The translations under genes were made by a program, and so were the position numbers. DNA of 11,126 bases from DASUFH01 sp036274645 (GTDB lineage: Bacteria; Acidobacteriota; Terriglobia; 20CM-2-55-15): the NCBI GenBank assembly GCA_036274645.1, contig DASUFH010000006.1, positions 1-11,126 of the forward strand, read 5' to 3'. This document shows positions 1-6,250 of the stretch, one piece after another (positions within the stretch are counted from its first letter, which is position 1; every line of letters starts with the position of its first letter). The notes under the pieces are model-generated. The model was given only the letters and a program-made list of their open reading frames with translations. It was not told where the DNA came from and ran no database searches.

Positions 1-945
1 GGGCGCATCATCGACACGTTGAAAGCCGGCGGCGTCAAACAGATCGACCACATGTGGACGACGCACTACCATGGGGATCACACCGGTTCTTTGTTTGCTC
101 TTGCCAGACAGGTTCCCATCGCTCGCTTCTACGATCACGGCCAGCCCCATGCCAATGACCGGATTGTTTCAGCCGCATTTCTCACGTCGTATGAAGAACT
201 GAGTCAGGGGAAGCGAACCATCGTGAAGCCCGGGGACAAGGTGAAGATGAGCGGCGTCGATATCACGACGGTAGCGGCAGCCAATCAGTTCATCCGAGCG
301 GATCTGCCCGGCGGGGGCCAGCAGAACGCCGCGTGTACCGGTGTGCAAAAGATGAATGAGAACGGATACATGGACCCGGACAACGGCGAGTCGGCGGGCT
401 TCCTTCTTGTTTACGGCCGCTTTCGAACCGTCGATCTGGGGGACCTCACGTGGAACGGCGAGCTCGATCTGATGTGCCCGACAAACCACATCGGCCCGGT
501 GGACTTGTACCTGACTTCGCATCATGGACTGGCCAAGTCGGGCTCCCCGGCGCTCGTGCACGCCCTTCAGCCGCGCGTTGCAGTCATGAACAATGGCACG
601 CGCAAGGGCGGCGAGCCGGATACCTTCAAAGTGCTTTACCAGTCTCCGTGGCTCGAAGATCTCTGGCAGCTGCACTGGTCCTATAACGCCGGTCTCGAAA
701 ACTCCCCGGCAACGTTTGTGGCCAATTTGGAGGACAACGCGACGATCGCCGGGGTGATCGCGCCGCCGGCAGGCGCGGCCCGCGGCGGTGGAGCCTTCGG
801 AGGCGCTGGTGGCTTCGGAGGCGGGGGTGGCGGCGCGGCGCATGCGCCGGCTTACCTCATCAAGGTTTCTGCTCGGCAGGACGGAACATTCACGGTTACC
901 AACACGCGCAACGGTTTCAGCAAGACCTACAAGAGCCGGCCATGA
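1..945 (+). CDS. Metallo-beta-lactamase-fold hydrolase, 5'-truncated (ComEC/Rec2-like)
   Basis: The frame is open from base 1, so the true start lies left of the window; 314 residues are visible. Residues 22-27 read HYHGDH, the H-x-H-x-D-H metal-binding signature of the metallo-beta-lactamase fold. Further metal ligands are plausible in VDLGDLTW (around 455) and in LTSHHG (around 514-531). The D-L-Y-L-T-S-H-H-G-x-x-x-S-G-S pattern resembles the stand-alone ComEC/Rec2-type hydrolases rather than true beta-lactamases. Such enzymes are usually two-metal hydrolases (phosphodiesterase, nuclease or lactonase-like); the substrate cannot be read here. A Gly/Ala-rich tract (about 769-849) interrupts the fold near the C terminus, and a short beta-type tail (AYLIKVSARQDGTFTVTNTRNG) follows. 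TTG at 19 is only the first start-like codon, not a supported start. Export is likely by analogy with the neighbours but the N terminus is missing. Family is secure, function is not. Confidence 0.88.
   Translation, partial: GRIIDTLKAGGVKQIDHMWTTHYHGDHTGSLFALARQVPIARFYDHGQPHANDRIVSAAFLTSYEELSQGKRTIVKPGDKVKMSGVDITTVAAANQFIRADLPGGGQQNAACTGVQKMNENGYMDPDNGESAGFLLVYGRFRTVDLGDLTWNGELDLMCPTNHIGPVDLYLTSHHGLAKSGSPALVHALQPRVAVMNNGTRKGGEPDTFKVLYQSPWLEDLWQLHWSYNAGLENSPATFVANLEDNATIAGVIAPPAGAARGGGAFGGAGGFGGGGGGAAHAPAYLIKVSARQDGTFTVTNTRNGFSKTYKSRP
769..849 (+). repeat. Gly/Ala-rich low-complexity tract in the MBL-fold gene
   Basis: The stretch encodes an almost pure Gly/Ala run with Arg and Phe interspersed (GGGAFGGAGGFGGGGGG in its core). 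It sits between the catalytic domain and the last conserved beta strands. The composition matches the tracts in the esterase and the 602-residue protein downstream. Confidence 0.8.
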
Positions 946-1163
946 AGAAAGGCTGCGACTGTAGACACGGCCGCCGGTGGAGTTGGATATAATGCCGGTC
1001 TCGGAAATCCGCGGACGTTAGTAGACTAATGCTCCCTGAAGATCGACAACTTCTCTTTTTATCCAGGTGACGCGTTTGGATAGTGAAGTTGGCGGAATTG
1101 GTTATTGATCATGGCCCCTGCGTTGGCATATTTCCACATGTTCGAAAGAGGAGTTCAAAAAAG
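946..1163 (+). promoter_or_regulatory. Intergenic leader with candidate sigma70 -10 box
   Basis: This gap between the hydrolase and the esterase holds no convincing ORF. A perfect TATAAT lies at 988-993. The best upstream match, TAGACA at 962-967, is 20 bp away, which is long for sigma70, so the promoter is tentative. A short inverted repeat, TTAGT-AG-ACTAA, at 1018-1029 could be an operator half-site pair but may be chance. No intrinsic terminator for the upstream gene is seen. Confidence 0.35.
1145..1153 (+). promoter_or_regulatory. Shine-Dalgarno site choosing ATG 1164
   Basis: AAAGAGGAG sits 10 nt before ATG 1164. The frame is also open back to a GTG at 1083, but that start has no ribosome site and would bury the signal peptide 27 residues in. 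The ATG is therefore preferred. Confidence 0.7.
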
Positions 1164-2378
1164 ATGAGTTCAAAAACCCTGATTAGACTGTCGGGCATAG
1201 CGGCCGGACTGGCCCTCAGCCTTCCGTTTGCTTTGCCCCAAATTCAATCCGGAGCCCCGCAGCAGGCGGGTCCCGCAGCCGCTCCACGCGGCGGTCAGCA
1301 GGCCCCTCCGGGCGGTGGCGCAAGGGGCGGCGCCGATCCGCGAGTCCAACAGCGGACGTACACGTTTAAGGACAAGGACGTCACCGCAGAAGTGCCGTAT
1401 GCCGTGTTTGTTTCCTCAAAAGTCAGCAAGGACAAGAAGAATCCTCTGATCATCTCCTTGCATGGCCTCGGCGGAAATCAGAACACCATGATGAGCCGCG
1501 GCGCGCTGCAACTGGCAGAGGAAGGTGGCTACATCTACGTTGGTCCGATGGGCTGTAATTCGTCAGGTTGGTATGGAGCTCCTTCCACGATGGCGAACGG
1601 AACATGCAGCGCCGCAGCGGCTGCTGGTCCTGGCGGCGGAGGGCGAGGTGGCGCGCCGGGCGGTCCGGGTGGAGCGCGCGGCGGCGCGCCCGGTGGAGCT
1701 CCGGGCGGAGCGCCGGGCGGAGCGCCGGGCGGCTTTGGCGGAGCGCGCGGCGGCGCGCCTGGTGGGGCTCCGGGCGGAGCTCCGGGCGGCTTTGGCGGAG
1801 CGCGTGGCGGCGCGCCTGGTGGAGCTCCGGGCGGAGCGCCGGGTGGCCCTGGCGGCGCGCGCGGTGGCGGTCCTGGTGGAGCTCCGGGCGGCGGCGGCAG
1901 AGGAGCAGGCCCAGGGGCGGCCACGTTAGGCACACCGAACGAAGCCAGCCAAATGAGCGAAAAGGACGTGATGAACGTTCTTGAGATCATCCGCAAGGAA
2001 TTCAATGTCGATGAGAACCGCACCTACATCATGGGACATTCCATGGGAGGCGCGGGCGCGATCTATCTGGGCGTCAAGTACGCCTCGATCTGGGCCGGAA
2101 TTGGCGCCATGGCGCCAGCCACCGCGCCAGCCGGGATCAATCCGAACAACTACAAGCTGGATCCTGCGAAAGACGTGCCGTTCATCATCGTTCAGGGTGA
2201 CATGGATACGCTGGTTCCTGTCGCGGGCACCCGGCAGTGGATTGACAAGATGAAAGAACTCAAAATAACCAATGAATATGTCGAAGTCCCCGGTGGAGAT
2301 CACGGCAGCGTGCTGACCACGGGAATGGCAGACATTTTCGCGTTCTTCAACAAGCACTCGAAAGCGGCTGGCCGCTGA
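1164..2378 (+). CDS. Exported alpha/beta-hydrolase (PHB depolymerase/feruloyl-esterase-like) with Gly-rich repeat insertion
   Basis: The protein has 404 residues. Residues 1-30 form a signal peptide (basic start, hydrophobic run LSGIAAGLALSLPFAL), so it should be exported; a Gly/Pro/Ala-rich linker follows (30-58). The hydrolase fold is clear. HGLGG (100-104) is the likely oxyanion-hole loop, GHSMGG (291-296) is the nucleophile elbow with Ser293, Asp348 lies in GDMDTLVP, and His380 lies in GGDHG. The layout resembles the LpqC/PHB-depolymerase group of secreted esterases, which cleave polyesters or hydroxycinnamoyl esters; the real substrate is unknown. Residues about 150-252 are a low-complexity insertion of GGAP/GGAR/GGF repeats between the N-terminal strands and the nucleophile elbow, where a lid or surface loop would be expected. 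All three catalytic residues survive, so the enzyme is probably active. A long + strand gap on both sides suggests its own transcription unit. Confidence 0.88.
   Translation: MSSKTLIRLSGIAAGLALSLPFALPQIQSGAPQQAGPAAAPRGGQQAPPGGGARGGADPRVQQRTYTFKDKDVTAEVPYAVFVSSKVSKDKKNPLIISLHGLGGNQNTMMSRGALQLAEEGGYIYVGPMGCNSSGWYGAPSTMANGTCSAAAAAGPGGGGRGGAPGGPGGARGGAPGGAPGGAPGGAPGGFGGARGGAPGGAPGGAPGGFGGARGGAPGGAPGGAPGGPGGARGGGPGGAPGGGGRGAGPGAATLGTPNEASQMSEKDVMNVLEIIRKEFNVDENRTYIMGHSMGGAGAIYLGVKYASIWAGIGAMAPATAPAGINPNNYKLDPAKDVPFIIVQGDMDTLVPVAGTRQWIDKMKELKITNEYVEVPGGDHGSVLTTGMADIFAFFNKHSKAAGR
1668..1850 (+). repeat. In-frame tandem repeats (57-bp units built of 12-bp GGAP modules)
   Basis: Three consecutive units start at 1668, 1737 and 1794. 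The first encodes 23 residues and the next two encode 19 each, all reading GGAR followed by GGAP modules and ending in GGF or GGP. The first unit has one extra GGAP (12 bp). A degenerate fourth unit follows from 1851. Lengths are multiples of 3, so unit gain or loss keeps the frame. The third base of many codons differs between units, so the array is not fresh duplication only. Confidence 0.85.
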
Positions 2379-2391
2379 TCGCCTGATTCCT

Positions 2392-2422
2392 GGAGAAAGG
2401 GCGGAGTTTCCGCCCTTTCTCC
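2392..2422. terminator. Perfect 13-bp hairpin after the esterase gene
   Basis: GGAGAAAGGGCGG (2392-2404) and its exact complement (2410-2422) flank a 5-nt AGTTT loop, 14 bp after the esterase stop. No T tract follows on the + strand. It may therefore act as a 3' mRNA-stabilising structure or as a terminator of non-canonical type rather than a classical intrinsic terminator. Confidence 0.6.
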
Positions 2423-2503
2423 ACGCGGACCGAGCCTGCCAGCAAGATTCTCCCCTGGCGGGTAGCGCCTCTAAAAAAATCTTTCCGCTGTTTCTGCAAA
2501 ACT

Positions 2504-2532
2504 TTGAGCTTGCGAGCTCCCGCTGGTAGACT
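2504..2532 (+). promoter_or_regulatory. Candidate sigma70-type promoter for the DUF6152 operon
   Basis: TTGAGC (2504-2509) and TAGACT (2527-2532) are separated by exactly 17 bp; each matches the consensus hexamer at 4 of 6 positions. The implied start near 2540 leaves about a 40-nt leader. The spacer overlaps a small inverted repeat GAGCT-TGCG-AGCTC (2506-2519), a possible operator. A GGGAGG ribosome site (2569-2574) precedes the ATG by 8 nt. Confidence 0.45.
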
Positions 2533-2582
2533 CCCGCAATCAGCTTTTCTGAATTCCGATCAATCTTTGGGAGGCGAACCAA

Positions 2583-2981
2583 ATGATCAGGCGAACATTG
2601 GTCTGTGTGGCTTTGTTGTTGATGGCGGCCGGCTCGTTAATGGCGCATCATTCCCTCGCGGGCGTGTACGACATGAAGAAGGACGTGACCGTGACGGGAT
2701 CCGTCGAGAAACTGCAGTTTGTGAATCCTCACGGCTCGCTGACTCTCTCGGTCAAGGGCACGGATGGAAAGGCGACCTCGTGGGTGATGACCCTCGGTTC
2801 CGCCACGTCTCTGGCGCAGAGAGGTGTCGGCAAAACCGGACCGAATGCATTGCATGTCGGGGACGAGATCACGGTTCATTTTCTTCCCGCGTTGAACGGC
2901 AGTCCGCTGGGCTTCCTGAAGTCCGTGAAGTATCCGGACGGGCATGTGATCGCAATTTCTGCCGGCAGTCCTACCGACTAA
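2583..2981 (+). CDS. DUF6152 family small exported protein
   Basis: The protein has 132 residues and a signal peptide (MIRRTLVCVALLLMAAGSLMA). The sequence after the hydrophobic run, AHHSLAGVYD, then VTVTGSVEKLQFVNPHG, and DGHVIAISAG near the end match what I recall of DUF6152 proteins: AHHSFA..FD, a TG.V....NPH block, then a small beta-barrel-like body. The function of the family is not known. If cleavage follows SLMA, the mature protein begins with His22-His23; with His51 or the NPH His50 these could bind a metal, but that is speculation. The start is supported by GGGAGG 8 nt upstream. It ends 16 bp before the next gene and is almost certainly cotranscribed with it. The pairing of DUF6152 with large secreted proteins of the downstream type is, from memory, common in Acidobacteriota and Proteobacteria. 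Confidence 0.85.
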   Translation: MIRRTLVCVALLLMAAGSLMAHHSLAGVYDMKKDVTVTGSVEKLQFVNPHGSLTLSVKGTDGKATSWVMTLGSATSLAQRGVGKTGPNALHVGDEITVHFLPALNGSPLGFLKSVKYPDGHVIAISAGSPTD

Positions 2982-2997
2982 ACACAGGGGGACCATC

Positions 2998-4806
2998 ATG
3001 GCTGTTCGACACAAAATCATCTGGACGAGTGTCGCGATCGCGGCGGCTCTCGCAATCAATGTGCGGTCCACTGCCGGCGCTCAGGCCCGCGGCGCGGGCG
3101 CTGCTGCCCGTGGTCAGGCGCCCGGTGGCGGAGGGCGCGGAGCACGCGGCGGGCGTGGCGCCGGGCAGTACACTCCGGCTGCCGGCGCAAAAGACCTTAA
3201 GTCCGTTCTGTTCAACTGGGCCTGGTACATGGGCATGCTGCGAAGCGATCAGGAATACGACGTACTCATGTCACTCGAATATCAGGGCAAGGGCGTCATG
3301 CAAGTGGACGGACAGCCCTGCAATGTGACGAAGTATCGAACCAGCATCAACTACAAGAAGTCGGGTGAGCGGATCCAGATCACCGGCGCCCGGCCGAATG
3401 GCCAGAGTTGTTCCAATATCGAAGTCCTCAGTGGAGCGTACGCCTGGGACGAAGACATTCCCGGAGCCGAACTCGTCAAGGGCAAAGGCAAAGCCACTCC
3501 GATGGCCGCAACCGTGGAGGAGCGGATGATTCGCCTGTGGTCCGGCCCGCAGGGCGCGTTCAAGGCCGCATTCGCCGGGACTTCGCCAGACGCGCCTCCA
3601 ATGACGCCACGGCCGCAACAGCTGCCGGCCGATGTCATGACGGCAGGTAAAACGTCCGTCGCATGGGCAGGCGCCAAACCGGTCTTGACGTTCCCGATCC
3701 CGGGCGTCCCCAGCGCTACTGCGACCGCCACGCTCGACGCAAAATTCATGCCCGAAAGCGTCGTGGTGAAAAATGGCGCGAACACTTACGAGTTTACGTA
3801 CAGCGATTACAAAGACTGGAACAATCCACTCAACCCGGCTGAGGCGCTGTACGCCGGCAAGATGACAGAGAAGAAGAACGGCGCCGTCGTCCGGGACATT
3901 ACGACGACGGTGACGGAAACGGCACAGATGTATGTGGTGATGCCTGTTCCGGCAAGCGTCAAGGCGGCGATCAAGCCGACGCATGTCCCCCCCAACTGGA
4001 CTCTGACAGCCGCCAACGCAGCGGCCAACGCGGGAGCGACGCGGACTGCCGACGTCGTCACGCCCCGGCGGGCCGATGGAAAGCCGGACATGAGTGGATC
4101 CTGGGGAGGAGCCCCTAATCCAATCACGGGTGGTGGAAGCCGCCGATGTGGCCCTACGCAGAAAAACTGCACGTCCGGACAAGACAACTTCGTGGTGGAT
4201 TATGAGTGGCTTTCGCCTTCGCGGTTCGGCGTCCTGGGTCATCCCAACTACAAGCCCGAGTATTGGGACAAGATTCAGGAACTCGATCAATGGACGAACA
4301 AGTACGATCCCGTCATGACGTGCATACCCCTGGGACTCCCACGGCACGGCACGCCCAGCCGGATTATCCAAAACGATCGGGATATCATCTTCTTCTATCG
4401 GGAGAATGCCGACTACGGTGGCGGAAACAATGAATTCCGCGACATCCCCACGGACGGTCGGGCGCGTAGCGCGCAGACGGCGCTCATATCGACCTACTAT
4501 GGGTACAGCATCGGTACATGGGAAGGCGATACGCTCGTCATCGACTCCACTTCATTCACCGACGAGACGTGGTTGGGACGCGGAGGATTCCTGCATTCCG
4601 CCGACATGCACATCATCGAGAGACTCACTCGCGTCGGAAATGAACTCCGGTACGACATGACGATCGAAGATCCAGTGTATTTCCTTGAGCCCTGGGTGAT
4701 GCCGACCCGCGTCCTGCGGGCCGGAAATGGCGACGGTATTGTTCAGGAACGCAGGGATTGCGCCGTGTATGAAGAAGGCAACACCGAGACTCAGCTTCGC
4801 CACTGA
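2998..4806 (+). CDS. Large exported protein of uncharacterised family (C-terminal WEGDTLVID domain)
   Basis: The 602-residue protein has an N-terminal signal peptide (about 1-30, with an A-x-A cleavage choice near A28-A30) and then a Gly/Ala/Arg-rich linker (30-57). Residues about 65-320 form one beta-rich-looking region with paired Cys (Cys108, Cys138). Residues about 350-602 form a second, recognisable domain that opens with RRADGKPDMSGSWGG, contains GLPRHGTPSRIIQ (446-458), IGTWEGDTLVIDSTSF (505-520) and a conserved HSADMHIIERL block (533-543), and ends with a Cys-containing tail. Proteins with this 'DGKPDLSG.W ... WEGDTLVVDT' signature are abundant exported hypotheticals; no reaction is established for them that I know of. 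AGGGGGA (2986-2992) is the ribosome site. Six nt separate it from ATG 2998. A strong terminator follows, so it closes the operon with DUF6152. Function is not assigned. Confidence 0.8.
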   Translation: MAVRHKIIWTSVAIAAALAINVRSTAGAQARGAGAAARGQAPGGGGRGARGGRGAGQYTPAAGAKDLKSVLFNWAWYMGMLRSDQEYDVLMSLEYQGKGVMQVDGQPCNVTKYRTSINYKKSGERIQITGARPNGQSCSNIEVLSGAYAWDEDIPGAELVKGKGKATPMAATVEERMIRLWSGPQGAFKAAFAGTSPDAPPMTPRPQQLPADVMTAGKTSVAWAGAKPVLTFPIPGVPSATATATLDAKFMPESVVVKNGANTYEFTYSDYKDWNNPLNPAEALYAGKMTEKKNGAVVRDITTTVTETAQMYVVMPVPASVKAAIKPTHVPPNWTLTAANAAANAGATRTADVVTPRRADGKPDMSGSWGGAPNPITGGGSRRCGPTQKNCTSGQDNFVVDYEWLSPSRFGVLGHPNYKPEYWDKIQELDQWTNKYDPVMTCIPLGLPRHGTPSRIIQNDRDIIFFYRENADYGGGNNEFRDIPTDGRARSAQTALISTYYGYSIGTWEGDTLVIDSTSFTDETWLGRGGFLHSADMHIIERLTRVGNELRYDMTIEDPVYFLEPWVMPTRVLRAGNGDGIVQERRDCAVYEEGNTETQLRH

Positions 4807-4828
4807 CGATTCCGCGATTCGAAAACCT

Positions 4829-4872
4829 TCAGCCCGTTTCGGACACGTTTCGAAACGGGCTGATTCTTTTTT
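4829..4872 (+). terminator. Rho-independent terminator of the DUF6152 operon
   Basis: A perfect 13-bp stem, TCAGCCCGTTTCG (4829-4841) with CGAAACGGGCTGA (4851-4863), encloses a 9-nt loop. TTCTTTTTT (4864-4872) follows directly. It begins 22 bp after the stop of the 602-residue gene. This is a textbook intrinsic terminator for + strand transcripts. Confidence 0.92.
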
Positions 4873-5155
4873 ACTCCCCTCCAAAGCGCTGTTGCCCCCG
4901 GGGCGCGTTTGCGGGCGGCTGACCACCGGGCAGCCCGATGACGGGAACGGAGTGTGTTCGTGAAGCTCAGGTGTGTTCTGCGTGTTTCGCAGAGAGGGCC
5001 GGGCCAACCCAGGGCGCCGGAAATACTGCAACTATAGTGAGCGCCGCCACGCTGAAGCCGGTACCGGCCATGCATGATTTCCAGCCCGCGTGGCGCATTA
5101 CACTGTTTCTGGCGGGACTACACTGGCGTCATGGGGGTCGCTTCCGGCGGCCGCC
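4873..5155. other. Gene-free stretch with nested inverted repeats
   Basis: No credible gene is seen here. TCTGCG-TGTTT-CGCAGA forms a 6-bp hairpin at 4977-4993. An 8-bp stem, CGCCACGC (5045-5052) with GCGTGGCG (5088-5095), encloses a perfect 12-bp palindrome GCCGGTACCGGC (5057-5068) and CATGCATG (5069-5076). Another palindrome, GGCGGCCGCC (5146-5155), abuts the stop of the - strand HEAT gene. Any of these could mark the 3' end of that gene's transcript, but none has a T tract on the - strand. Confidence 0.5.
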
Positions 5156-6061
5156 CTACTCCTCGTCATCGTCCTCGTCGTCGTCCGCGTCGTCGTCCGC
5201 GTCGTCGTCCGCGTCGTCCTCGTCGTCGAATTCGTCGTCGAGAAACTCTGCCATCAACAAGGCTTCCGAGGCTGCGGCCGCAATGTCTTCGTCCGTCGAA
5301 TCAGCAAAATCCCAGACGATGTCCGGCATGCGGTCACCGCAGACGGACCCGGCTGCCTCGATAGCCACGATCAGCAGCGCCTTGTCGGTATCCGGCGCGT
5401 TGATGAGTTGAACGATGCGCGGTTCGGCGGCCTCCAACTCCCAACTGCCGGCGGCCCGCACGGCTTCCAACAGGATGTGCGGGTCCGGACTTTTCAGCGC
5501 TTCGACGATCTCGCGATCGAAGCCCCGAACGTTCCCCATGCAGTAGACGACAGTCCTCCGCCATTCCGGATCATCAAGAGCGACGGCCTCACGAATGGCG
5601 TCTGCGTGCCAGTCCGCGGGAGCGCGGGAAGAAGCGGCGAGAATGCTGCGGCGAACGGGCGCCGGCACGTCGGCGCTCTGGTAGAGGTCGCGCAGCGTCT
5701 GTCGGACCGTATTGAACGTCTCTTCCGGGATGGGCGCCTCGTCGAGTTCGTCGAGTCCGTCGAATCCATCAACGTCGTCGAGTTCGAGCACAGGACCCAG
5801 ACTGACAGCGGCCGTCGACCGCAGATCATCCGACTCCTCGGCGCGCCGGAGGATCCAGAGCATCTTCTCGACCAGCGCCTCATTGATGACGCTGATGTCG
5901 CCGGCCAGATCCGCCGCGAGCAGCCGATCGGATTCCGGGGCTCCCGCGTCACCCAGTATCTCCAGGATCGTGGCGTCCGCGCCTTCCGGCCATTCCCAGG
6001 GCGGTATATCCGCCAACAATGCCAGGTCCAGTCTCATTCCACCGTCAGGCGGTATTTGCAT
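5156..6061 (-). CDS. HEAT-repeat protein with poly-Asp C-terminal tail
   Basis: The protein has 301 residues and no signal peptide or membrane segment, so it is probably cytoplasmic. Residues about 30-270 are made of short amphipathic helix pairs rich in Ala/Leu (LAADLAGDISVINEALVEKML, ILLEAVRAAGSWE, ALLIVAIEAAGSVCGD) with the Asp/Arg spacing of HEAT or PBS-lyase-like repeats; such solenoids act as protein-binding scaffolds. An acidic loop lies at 93-115. The last 28 residues (274-301) are nearly all Asp/Glu with DDDA units. ATG 6061 is chosen because GAGGA (6073-6069) lies 7 nt upstream and the solenoid begins soon after. The frame is also open upstream to a GTG at 6169, but no ribosome site precedes that. 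A long + strand open frame opposite this gene is its antisense shadow. No partner gene is adjacent; the divergent SDR-TspO gene may share a promoter region. Partner and function are unknown. Confidence 0.75.
   Translation of the reverse strand: MQIPPDGGMRLDLALLADIPPWEWPEGADATILEILGDAGAPESDRLLAADLAGDISVINEALVEKMLWILRRAEESDDLRSTAAVSLGPVLELDDVDGFDGLDELDEAPIPEETFNTVRQTLRDLYQSADVPAPVRRSILAASSRAPADWHADAIREAVALDDPEWRRTVVYCMGNVRGFDREIVEALKSPDPHILLEAVRAAGSWELEAAEPRIVQLINAPDTDKALLIVAIEAAGSVCGDRMPDIVWDFADSTDEDIAAAASEALLMAEFLDDEFDDEDDADDDADDDADDDEDDDEE
5177..5212. repeat. Three perfect 12-bp repeats in the acidic tail
   Basis: Three identical copies of GTCGTCGTCCGC (5177-5188, 5189-5200, 5201-5212) encode Ala-Asp-Asp-Asp on the - strand. 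Around them, up to about 5240, GTC-type triplets continue imperfectly. Perfect identity suggests recent slippage expansion that keeps the reading frame. Confidence 0.85.
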
Positions 6062-6068
6062 TTCTTTG

Positions 6069-6073
6069 TCCTC
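6069..6073 (-). promoter_or_regulatory. Shine-Dalgarno site of the HEAT gene
   Basis: On the - strand GAGGA precedes ATG 6061 by 7 nt. It supports this start over the unsupported GTG at 6169. Confidence 0.6.
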
Positions 6074-6236
6074 GGCGACATTGTACCCGGACCCTGCTTC
6101 CCGGAGTCCATCCATACGAACCAGCGCATCGGAAAGGCGGCGCGCAGAAAACCGTTGCATAATCGCCACAGGGGTCCACGATATATTTCGTCCAGACTCA
6201 CCGGTTTTGGCGCTGCCTTTCGACCATCGATGAAAA

Positions 6237-6243
6237 GAGGAGG
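6237..6243 (+). promoter_or_regulatory. Shine-Dalgarno site fixing the GTG 6251 start
   Basis: GAGGAGG is followed by 7 nt and then GTG 6251, directly before the dinucleotide-binding strand VILLTGATG. An in-frame ATG at 6230 lies upstream of this site with no ribosome site of its own, so GTG is the likelier start. Confidence 0.8.
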
Positions 6244-6250
6244 TTCAGCC

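Larger units (their letters stand above)
6062..6250. promoter_or_regulatory. Divergent intergenic region between HEAT and SDR-TspO genes
   Basis: This 189-bp region must hold the start signals for both divergent genes. The only AT-rich cluster is ATATATTT at 6181-6188, with TTGCAT at 6155-6160 about 21 bp before the possible -10 TATATT; that spacing is poor. No clear promoter on either strand is claimed. Confidence 0.35.

Noticed and set aside
1083..1163. Upstream GTG 1083 as start of the esterase
   Set aside because: It has no ribosome site, and the 27 added residues would displace the signal peptide. ATG 1164 has AAAGAGGAG upstream.
1525..2023. Several overlapping ORFs on both strands across the Gly-rich repeat
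   Set aside because: A GC-rich tandem repeat with a period divisible by 3 is open in many frames at once. Only the frame with the signal peptide and the esterase motifs is supported.
5029..5046. CTCACTATAG on the - strand, resembling a T7 phage late promoter core
   Set aside because: Only about 10 bases match; the required upstream TAATACGA part is absent, and no phage genes are nearby. Treated as coincidence.
5177..5212. Possible CRISPR-like or iteron array in the GTCGTCGTCCGC repeats
   Set aside because: The units are directly adjacent with no spacers, lie inside a coding frame, and encode a plain ADDD tail.
5090..6250. Long + strand open frame continuous with the SDR-TspO gene, which would give an 845-residue protein
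   Set aside because: This part lies antisense to the HEAT-repeat gene, its translation has no recognisable domain, and a strong ribosome site at 6237-6243 with GTG 6251 marks the true start of the SDR domain. The frame stays open mainly because of GC-rich codon bias on the other strand.
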